Positions 32,115-37,863 of a DNA stretch of 37,863 nt are shown one piece after another. The stretch covers positions 1 through 37,863 of the forward strand of contig JAGWQH010000049.1 of assembly GCA_028870115.1 (NCBI GenBank), given 5' to 3'. Made by a program: the position numbers and the translations under genes. Under the pieces are notes generated by a model, which was not told where the DNA came from, did not search any database, and worked only from the letters and a program-made list of their open reading frames with translations. This DNA comes from Candidatus Methylomirabilota bacterium (GTDB lineage: Bacteria; Methylomirabilota; Methylomirabilia; Methylomirabilales; Methylomirabilaceae). The number at the start of each line of letters is the position of its first letter. The stretch's first letter is position 1.

Positions 32115-34492
32115 GCAGCGTCTGGTCTCGAACGGTGACCTTGGTCATTGGACCGCGCGCGATGGAGCGGTTATTCTCAACCGACGCCGGCGACGCGCGA
32201 TCGTTTCGAAGGTTGATGGCGTTTTCAATCGTTGCCAGCATCTCAATGGGTTTTGCCCTCGGCATAGAGCCGATAATTCCCGGCCTTGATCCATCCTTTA
32301 CGTATGCCTATAACTACGCCGCAGCGAGAGGTTTAAGGTGGGGGCGGGAGTTTATCTCGACCTATGGCCCGTATTGCTACCTGATCCACGCGGTCGACAT
32401 GGCCGATCTTGTGGAGCGCAGGATCGTCTCCGATCTCTTGCTTGCTGTTGCCTCCGGGATCGCGGCCGCGGCATATCTTCAGTCGATACCGGGTTTGCGA
32501 CCTGCTGCGAGACTGGGTCTCGCGATAGCGCTCGTCTATGCCATCAGTGCCCAAGGCAAGGAAAACGGTTGGTTTGCTCTGTTTCTCCTTGTGCTCCTCA
32601 TCGGCCTTCATGCGCGCGAGCAACAGCGGAGTCTGACGGCGTACGCAATCGCGGGCGCTCTTGCCGGATTGTATGTGCTTATGAAGTTCTCTCTTGGATT
32701 CGGAGCAGCGATCACGCTGATCATCGGGAATGTCCTCGCGCCGCGACCAATGCTGGCTGTGTACCGGCTGGCGGTGAGTGTGCCTGCTGCCGCCATCGGT
32801 TTCCTGATCGGTTGGACTGCCTATGGCGGCGCCCTCAGCGGCATCGGCGCGTATCTGGCCACAGGCTGGGAGATCAGCTACGGATATTCCTCCGCGATGA
32901 GTTTGGCGCCGCATGGCTGGCAGATCGAGGTGATGGGCTTCTTGGTGTGGTTTGCGCTCATGATGATCTGGGTCGTCGCGCAACGAACCCCCCGCAACCT
33001 GTTGACCTTGGCCGGCTTGGGTTTCCCGCTGTTTGTCGTCTGGAAGCACTCGATTGTGCGACAGTACGGCCACGTGTTTCTTCTTGTGACGTTTGGCATC
33101 CTTGTCATCGTGCTCCTTCTCGCGGAAGCGAGTTCGGTCTGGCGCTGGAAGCGCACGCTACCGATTGCCGCAGCATTGCTTGTACTTTTGACGATCCCTT
33201 GGTTCAATGCGGAGACAGACAGATCATACGCGGTTGACCAACTGAAGAAGCGCCTGGCCGGTCCACTTGAGTTCCCTGGACTGAAAGCTCTGGCCGACCT
33301 GCGTCACCTCTCGGTCTACCGGGCAGAACTGACGCGGACTTCGGAACCGGCGCTGCGGAAGAGCGTGTTGCCGGAATCGATGCGAGCGGTGATCGGCGGA
33401 TCATCCGTTGATGTCTATCCATGGGATATCAGCTACGTGCCCGCCAACGGGCTGTCGTGGGTGAATCGCCCGCTACCGGCCTCCTTCAGCACCTATACGC
33501 CTGCGCTTGATAGGCTGAACGCGGCCTTCTTCGAGTCCGAGGTCAGACCGGACTACCTCATTTGGCATACCGATGTCGGGGTGAATAGTATTGACGGCCG
33601 ATACCTGTTCTGGGATGAGCCGCAAACGCTTCGCGCGATTGTCAATTACTACGACGTGGTGATGGCGGAGCCCCGGGTATTCCTGCTGCGCGGTCGAACA
33701 CAACCGCGGTTTGCAGCCCCTCAGCCGATAACAACACTGACCGTGCCGTGGAACGCCTGGACACCCGTACCACAAACCGACGGGGTGATACTGGCGGACG
33801 CGTCGTTTACGCGGCGACTGAGCATCCGAATGATTCGGACGCTCTTCCGCGAAGATCCTGTGAGGATGTCGCTACGATTCAGCGACGGCGACGAGGTAAC
33901 CTACCGTCTCGTTCCGGACAACATGGAGGGCGGGTTGTGGATAAGTCCCCACGCCGCGACAGTCGATGAACTCCGTTCTCTGTTTCATGGCGGCCCCGCG
34001 CGTCGGGTCACCGCGATCCGGTTTAGCGGAGGGGTGGTCAGCAGATTCTCTCCCTCTATCGTCGTATCATGGTCTCAATTGAGACCTCTTGCCATACCTG
34101 ATCCCGGCGTCCGGTCAGTGCCTATCCGTACGTACGGGAGAGGTGACGGACCATGCGCCGGCCATATCGACAGGGTCTTTCGGGGCCGCGATTGGTATGG
34201 CCGTGATGCCATTTTTGCGGTAGGGTGGGCGCGCGATGGCGATGCGTCGATTGTGTCCGGCAACCTGTGGCTGGTGAGTGGCGACGGTCGTGTTCTGGCC
34301 ACCGACGTACAGACAGGCCTCTCCAGGCCGGATGTCGCTCAGGCGTTGGGCACTCCGAGTCTCGGCGCATCGGGCTGGATGGCAAGCGCCCGAACTGACA
34401 GGGAGGCCAATGGTGTGAGGTTTGTCGTGCGCACACGAAAGGGAAAGTTGGCCGGCTCGTGCAATCAAGCGAGCGCCGGACGAACGCCGTAA
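32111..34492 (+). CDS. Large membrane protein, putative GT-C-type, paralogue of 28690-31104
   Basis: A 793-residue protein. GTG 32111 is chosen because ggggg precedes it and it overlaps the TGA of the preceding tail (GTGA); TTG 32093 and ATG 32162 are alternatives. It shares with the paralogue IPGLDPSFTYAYNYAA, WGREFISTYGPYCYLI, GYSSAMSLAPHG, VRQYGHV, VDVYPWDISYVPANGL and RPDVAQALGTPSLGASGW. About ten helices lie within residues 40-370, then a soluble domain with conserved YPWD. The C-terminal domain (from about residue 700) has FAVGWARDGDASIVSGN-type beta pattern. Role unknown; glycan transfer is the best inference from fold layout and neighbours. Confidence 0.65.
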   Translation: MSSVWSRTVTLVIGPRAMERLFSTDAGDARSFRRLMAFSIVASISMGFALGIEPIIPGLDPSFTYAYNYAAARGLRWGREFISTYGPYCYLIHAVDMADLVERRIVSDLLLAVASGIAAAAYLQSIPGLRPAARLGLAIALVYAISAQGKENGWFALFLLVLLIGLHAREQQRSLTAYAIAGALAGLYVLMKFSLGFGAAITLIIGNVLAPRPMLAVYRLAVSVPAAAIGFLIGWTAYGGALSGIGAYLATGWEISYGYSSAMSLAPHGWQIEVMGFLVWFALMMIWVVAQRTPRNLLTLAGLGFPLFVVWKHSIVRQYGHVFLLVTFGILVIVLLLAEASSVWRWKRTLPIAAALLVLLTIPWFNAETDRSYAVDQLKKRLAGPLEFPGLKALADLRHLSVYRAELTRTSEPALRKSVLPESMRAVIGGSSVDVYPWDISYVPANGLSWVNRPLPASFSTYTPALDRLNAAFFESEVRPDYLIWHTDVGVNSIDGRYLFWDEPQTLRAIVNYYDVVMAEPRVFLLRGRTQPRFAAPQPITTLTVPWNAWTPVPQTDGVILADASFTRRLSIRMIRTLFREDPVRMSLRFSDGDEVTYRLVPDNMEGGLWISPHAATVDELRSLFHGGPARRVTAIRFSGGVVSRFSPSIVVSWSQLRPLAIPDPGVRSVPIRTYGRGDGPCAGHIDRVFRGRDWYGRDAIFAVGWARDGDASIVSGNLWLVSGDGRVLATDVQTGLSRPDVAQALGTPSLGASGWMASARTDREANGVRFVVRTRKGKLAGSCNQASAGRTP

Positions 34493-34504
34493 GCGGCGAC
34501 TGTC

Positions 34505-34605
34505 CGGAGGGCGCGCGCCTGACGAGAACGCCCGTGACATCATACGCGACGTGGAGACGCACGGGTTTCTGCAGGCCGCCCCCCGGCCATAGCCGAACTG
34601 CACCG
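34505..34605 (+). pseudogene. 3' remnant of the sulfurylase/APS-kinase gene
   Basis: 34505-34592 matches the last ~85 bases of the gene at 24350-26089: cgcgcgcctgacgagaacgc, then tggagacgcacgggtttctg and caggccgccccccggccat, stop TAG 34590-34592. The downstream ccgaac..caccgtc also matches. It encodes the final DENARD...[12 protein letters not shown] and nothing more. It lies 19 bp before the sulfotransferase gene, which suggests that a second sulfurylase copy once stood directly upstream of it. Confidence 0.85.
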
Positions 34606-34623
34606 TCCTGAAAGGAGCGGCCT

Positions 34624-35514
34624 TTGAGTTCAGATCCGTTTCATGAGATTCGCAACCGGTTATCGGTTCCCGCCTGCCTGATCAACAGCCTGCCGAAATC
34701 GGGCACCCACCTGCTCAAAAAGGTGGTCGGGCTCTTGCCCGGCATGCATCCTGTCGAGTTCCATCTCGGGCCGGAACGGTTCAATCCGGCAACAGACGGC
34801 GGGACGGACGGCGTGCCCGGCGAATATCCGCCGACCGTGATCCCGCTGGGAGTGGGCAGACCCCGTCCGGCGTCGCGCGAAGAGGTCTCCCGCGCGCTGG
34901 CGCAATACGTGACGCCGGGGCGCTATGCGACGGCCCATGTCCCGTTCTCACCCGGATTGGCGCTGGTGCTCAACGAGCTGAAGATCACGATGGTCACAAT
35001 TATCAGGGACCCCAGAGATGTGGCGGTCTCTCATGCCGCCTACATCTGTAGCCTCCCGCCAGACAACCCCGTCGTCGGCACCCCTTTACACCGCTATTAC
35101 CAATCCCTTTCGGACGGGGCGCGCCTCATGACATCCATCGTGGGTGTCTGCAAGGAGCCCGACGGGCCCGTATTGCTGAGCATCAAAGATCGACTTGAAG
35201 GCGTCTTGCGATGGGAGTCGCAGCCCTTCAACTATACCACCAGGTTTGAACGGTTGGTCGGGCCGCAAGGCGGGGGATCCCGGGACGAACAGCTCCAAGA
35301 GATCCGCGCTATCGCCCGTCATCTGGGGATCGACTGTTCGGATCGCGAGATAGAGGCTGTAGCCGATCAGCTCTTTGGCGGGACCGGCACCTTTCGAAGG
35401 GGCGTGATCGGGGGGTGGAAGGCGCAGTTTACGGACGAGCACAGGCAGGTCTGTAAAAAGCTGATCGGACGGTTATTGATCGATCTGGGGTATGAGCAAG
35501 ATGACAATTGGTAG
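34624..35514 (+). CDS. PAPS-dependent sulfotransferase
   Basis: A 296-residue protein with a TTG start supported by AAAGGAG 7 bases upstream. CLINSLPKSGTHLLKKVVGL is the 5'-phosphosulfate loop (P-K-S-G-T), and ITMVTIIRDPRDVAVSHAAY the 3'-phosphate-binding strand/helix (R-D-P-R-D). A late FRRGVIGGWKAQFTDEH resembles the RKG.IGDW PAPS-binding motif of sulfotransferases. It transfers sulfate from PAPS to a hydroxyl or amine, probably on a sugar of this locus. It overlaps the next gene by 23 bases. Confidence 0.88.
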   Translation: MSSDPFHEIRNRLSVPACLINSLPKSGTHLLKKVVGLLPGMHPVEFHLGPERFNPATDGGTDGVPGEYPPTVIPLGVGRPRPASREEVSRALAQYVTPGRYATAHVPFSPGLALVLNELKITMVTIIRDPRDVAVSHAAYICSLPPDNPVVGTPLHRYYQSLSDGARLMTSIVGVCKEPDGPVLLSIKDRLEGVLRWESQPFNYTTRFERLVGPQGGGSRDEQLQEIRAIARHLGIDCSDREIEAVADQLFGGTGTFRRGVIGGWKAQFTDEHRQVCKKLIGRLLIDLGYEQDDNW

Positions 35515-36469
35515 CGTGAACGGGCGGCCCATGCGGACGATTCTCTTCTACAGGAACTTTCGGGGCTTCACCGGCGGACACCTCAAGGTGTACGATTATT
35601 TCAATCATGTCAGGGCGTCGTCCGGGTATCGTCCCCGGATCTGGTTCTCAAGGGACACGATCTGGGACGGAAGCAATCCATGGCTGGCCCTCAAAGAGCA
35701 GGGCCTCGAGGCCTGGCCGCCGGTCGATCCGGATCTGCTCTTTCTGGCCGGCTTGGACTGGTTGATCCTGGATCCTGATCGGCGGGACCGTTCGTCGATT
35801 CCGATCATCAATCTGATCCAGGGCGCAGAACATGCCCTACCAGACAACCCGCGGTATCCGTTTTTGCAGCACAAGGCGATCCGGATCTGTGTCAGTGAGG
35901 AGGTCGCGGCGGCCATTCGCGACACACGCCGGACGAATGGACCGGTCTTTGTGATCCCGTGCGGGTTGGATCTTGGGCCGCTTCCCTCCCCGATGGCGGA
36001 TGCCGACAAGGACGTTGACCTCGTCATCGCGGCGATGAAGCAGGCCGACCTGGGACGTCAGGTAAAACGGCGCCTGGATCGACCGGGCCGGCGGATCGAG
36101 CTGTTGACGACGCGGCTCTCGAGGCCGGATTTTCTGAGCTGGGTCAATCGGGCGAAGGTCGTCGTGGTCCTCCCCAGGCGCGTGGAGGGATTTGGTCTCC
36201 CCGCCCTGGAAGGGATGGCGCTGGGTACCGTGGTTGTCTGCCCCGATGTGATCGGCAACCGCTCGCTCTGCCTGCCGGGCGAGAACTGTTTCCGGCCGGA
36301 GTATACGCTGGAAGGGATCGTGGAGGCCGCCGAGAGCGCGTTGCGCCTGCCGCCGGATCAACGCCGTCGGATGGTGGAACAGGGCCGCTTGACGCCAGGC
36401 CGGCACGGCCTCCCGCAGGAACGGCAGGCATTTTTGGAGATTCTGGACCGGGCGGATCAGTTGATGTGA
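35492..36469 (+). CDS. GT4-like glycosyltransferase
   Basis: A 325-residue GT-B protein. The N-terminus has ILFYRNFRGFTGGHLKVYDY (a G-G-H substrate loop), the middle INLIQGAEHALPDN and ICVSEEVAAAI, the C-terminal donor domain VVVLPRRVEGFGLPALEGMA with the E-x7-E motif and PGENCFRPEY. It is on the short side for GT4. ATG codons at 35492, 35501 and 35531 are possible; conserved sequence begins at the last. It lies between two sulfotransferases with overlaps at both ends, so all three probably act on one product. Confidence 0.82.
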   Translation: MSKMTIGSVNGRPMRTILFYRNFRGFTGGHLKVYDYFNHVRASSGYRPRIWFSRDTIWDGSNPWLALKEQGLEAWPPVDPDLLFLAGLDWLILDPDRRDRSSIPIINLIQGAEHALPDNPRYPFLQHKAIRICVSEEVAAAIRDTRRTNGPVFVIPCGLDLGPLPSPMADADKDVDLVIAAMKQADLGRQVKRRLDRPGRRIELLTTRLSRPDFLSWVNRAKVVVVLPRRVEGFGLPALEGMALGTVVVCPDVIGNRSLCLPGENCFRPEYTLEGIVEAAESALRLPPDQRRRMVEQGRLTPGRHGLPQERQAFLEILDRADQLM

Positions 36470-37254
36470 GGCCGCGCGTGAAGATCGCGTTCATCATCGG
36501 CTGCGCCAGATCGGGGACCAGTATCCTCGGGGAGCTGATCGGCGCCCATCCCGAGGTCGCCTACATCTTTGAGGCCCATCAGGTCTGGGAGCAGGCCGGC
36601 TTCGGCGTCAACGGGAGCCACCGGCTGACGGCGGCGCATGCGACGCCGGAGGTCACGCTGGCGATCCGGCAGTGGTTCGAGGCCCGGCAGGGCCAGGCGG
36701 CGCGCATTGTCGAGAAGAATCCCAGGAACAGCCTCCGGGTGCCGTTTCTCAGGGCTGTGTTTCCCGAGGCCGGGATCATCCATATTGTGCGGGACGGCCG
36801 GGATGTCGCCTGCTCGATGGTGCCGGGCTGCGGCGGCAGCGAGTGGTCTCACCTGAAACCCCCCTCCTGGCAGACCTTCTTCACGACCTCTCAGGGACCG
36901 ATCCGGTGCGCCCTGGCCTGGAAAGAGATCCTGGAGATCGCGCTTTCGGATCTGCGGGATGTCTCGCATCTGCAGATCCGCTACGAAGATCTGGTCGCCG
37001 ACCCACGCCGGGTGAGCGAGCGTGTGCTGACCTACCTGGGACTCCCGTTCCACCCGGCCGTGGAGGCGTTTTGCGGGCGTATTCAGAACGTCAGCGCCGG
37101 CTCGTACCATGCCCGGCATCAGGTCACCTGGTTTCGACCGGATCACCGGGTCCGGGCGGGCCGGTGGCGTGAGAATCTGAGCCGGGATGAACAGCACCAG
37201 ATCACGACGCTGCTCTCCCCCCTCCTCACCCGCCTGGGCTACCCCGTCGATTAA
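36466..37254 (+). CDS. PAPS-dependent sulfotransferase
   Basis: A 262-residue protein from GTG 36466 (overlapping the previous stop) or GTG 36478. IAFIIGCARSGTSILGELIG is the 5'-PSB loop, GIIHIVRDGRDVACSMV the 3'-phosphate site, and LQIRYEDLVADPRRVSERVL the usual sulfotransferase segment. It is of the Sulfotransfer_3 type, distinct from the one at 34624-35514, which suggests two different acceptor positions. Its TAA stop lies at the start of the A-run of the downstream terminator. Confidence 0.9.
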   Translation: MRPRVKIAFIIGCARSGTSILGELIGAHPEVAYIFEAHQVWEQAGFGVNGSHRLTAAHATPEVTLAIRQWFEARQGQAARIVEKNPRNSLRVPFLRAVFPEAGIIHIVRDGRDVACSMVPGCGGSEWSHLKPPSWQTFFTTSQGPIRCALAWKEILEIALSDLRDVSHLQIRYEDLVADPRRVSERVLTYLGLPFHPAVEAFCGRIQNVSAGSYHARHQVTWFRPDHRVRAGRWRENLSRDEQHQITTLLSPLLTRLGYPVD

Positions 37255-37292
37255 AAAAAACCGGGCCACCGAACGTCGTGACGGTGGCCCGG
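37253..37292 (-). terminator. Rho-independent terminator of the minus-strand gene
   Basis: CCGGGCCACC (37261-37270) and GGTGGCCCGG (37283-37292) form a perfect 10-bp stem. On the minus strand it is followed by eight T (A-run 37253-37260). It lies 41 bp beyond the stop at 37334. On the plus strand it lacks a T-run but may still slow read-through from the sulfotransferase operon. Confidence 0.92.
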
Positions 37293-37333
37293 CCATATGA
37301 CGACGGCGGATTACTTAGTCACGGCCGCTGCAA

Positions 37334-37863
37334 TCAGTTCGTGCTCTCAAATAATGTGTCAGAGGTCAGGCCGCAATCAAAGGGGCCGGTGTTCTTCGTG
37401 CCCGGGTACCGGACACCCTCATTGTTGGTGGCGCAGTCGGTAACGACAGTGCCGGTGGCGGGAGGGCCACTACCGATGCCAGGGCAGCCGTTGTTGGCGT
37501 CTTTAATCGACGGGGTACCGGCGATCAGGGCGACGCTGTTGCTCGAATCCTGACAGGCCGAGTGGTCGGGGTCGTCGACAACCGCCCCATCCTCGCCGGG
37601 GAGGGCCCGCAGGCTACAGCCGCAGTAGTCGATCCCGGGGCCGTCCAGGACATGACTGACCACGGTGCGGGCGACCGCGGTGCCGCCGCCGCCGACGGTC
37701 AGTCCAGTGTGCATCACAGGGGTCCGGCCGCCGTCGATGACCAGGTCCCAGACCTTACAGTTGTGGCCCACCTGCGCCCCGTTTTGACTGGTCTCGACGA
37801 TGCTCGACTCGAGCAGGCACCAGTTGCCCATGGTGATCCCGTACCCCTCGGTGATATCGTGGA
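37334..37863 (-). CDS. 3' end of a secreted/surface protein, possibly parallel beta-helix (partial)
   Basis: The frame is open to the window edge, so this is a C-terminal part of about 176 residues; the ATG at 37831 is probably internal. It has short beta-strand-like steps rich in Gly, Asn, Thr and Val (ESSIVETSQNGAQVGHNCKV, TGLTVGGGGTAVARTVVSHV), which look like right-handed beta-helix turns, and six or more cysteines (GIDYCGCS, SACQDSS, NGCPG, DCATNN, FDCG). No catalytic motif is seen. It converges on the sulfotransferase operon and ends at the terminator at 37253-37292. Confidence 0.6.
   Translation of the reverse strand, partial: HDITEGYGITMGNWCLLESSIVETSQNGAQVGHNCKVWDLVIDGGRTPVMHTGLTVGGGGTAVARTVVSHVLDGPGIDYCGCSLRALPGEDGAVVDDPDHSACQDSSNSVALIAGTPSIKDANNGCPGIGSGPPATGTVVTDCATNNEGVRYPGTKNTGPFDCGLTSDTLFESTN

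Noticed and set aside
32333-33073. A 246-codon minus-strand open frame within the second large membrane gene
   Set aside because: It mirrors the hydrophobic coding strand as a charged, His/Arg/Gln-rich shadow with no domain.
37261-37292. Terminator for the plus-strand sulfotransferase operon
   Set aside because: After the stem the plus strand reads ccatatgac with no T-run; the T-run is on the minus strand.

Overview
This window looks like a chromosomal cell-surface polysaccharide region of a moderately GC-rich, Gram-negative-type bacterium. Evidence for this is the DsbA-type periplasmic protein, the ABC-2 polysaccharide exporter, an O-antigen ligase/polymerase-like protein and lipid-linked-sugar glycosyltransferases. 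Gene content and style are compatible with a Candidatus Methylomirabilis-like (NC10) organism, but that is only a guess; nothing here fixes the taxon. No rRNA, tRNA or CRISPR array was seen.

Layout. (1) 1-4450 is a graveyard: a doubly deleted remnant of an L-2-hydroxyglutarate oxidase-like gene (lhgO), a frameshifted ABC-2 permease pseudogene, a GDP-fucose-synthase fragment, and at the far side an ABC ATPase pseudogene. Between them, on the minus strand, sit two apparently intact HEPN/MNT toxin-antitoxin modules and a broken third. (2) 4538-5427 is another MntA/HepT pair on the plus strand. (3) 5603-11464 is a compact plus-strand block: a GT2 glycosyltransferase with a promoter that predicts a nearly leaderless mRNA, a DUF2304 membrane partner, rmlA-rmlC-SDR-rmlD (dTDP-L-rhamnose; no rmlB here) and intact lhgO. 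(4) 11494-18525 is a second copy of the ABC permease, split into a 5' remnant and a 3' remnant by about 6.7 kb. The insert carries a GT-C glycosyltransferase, an IS91-type fragment, a GT2-GtrA protein, an IS3-type orfA fragment and a Wzy/WaaL-like protein with three almost identical TPR blocks. (5) 18531-22383 holds hairpin repeats, a SurA-like/DsbA fusion, a secreted three-repeat Fn3-like protein, REP-like palindromes and a YdjC/ChbG-type deacetylase. (6) 22503-37254 holds a mini-remnant of the GT2/DUF2304 pair, then an intact ABC exporter, a bifunctional ATP sulfurylase/APS kinase, two sugar-nucleotide epimerases, two paralogous ~800-residue membrane proteins, a GT2, and sulfotransferase-GT4-sulfotransferase. 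A terminator and the 3' end of a minus-strand gene close the window.

How the genes may work together (inference). The ATP sulfurylase/APS kinase can supply PAPS, the two sulfotransferases can use it, the rml genes plus a dTDP-rhamnose-4-epimerase-like protein can supply rhamnose or 6-deoxytalose, and the ABC permease/ATPase can export the chain. The simplest reading is a locus for a sulfated deoxysugar-containing surface glycan. The second theme is gene turnover: at least five genes of the locus also occur as short remnants that often keep the two gene ends and lose the middle.
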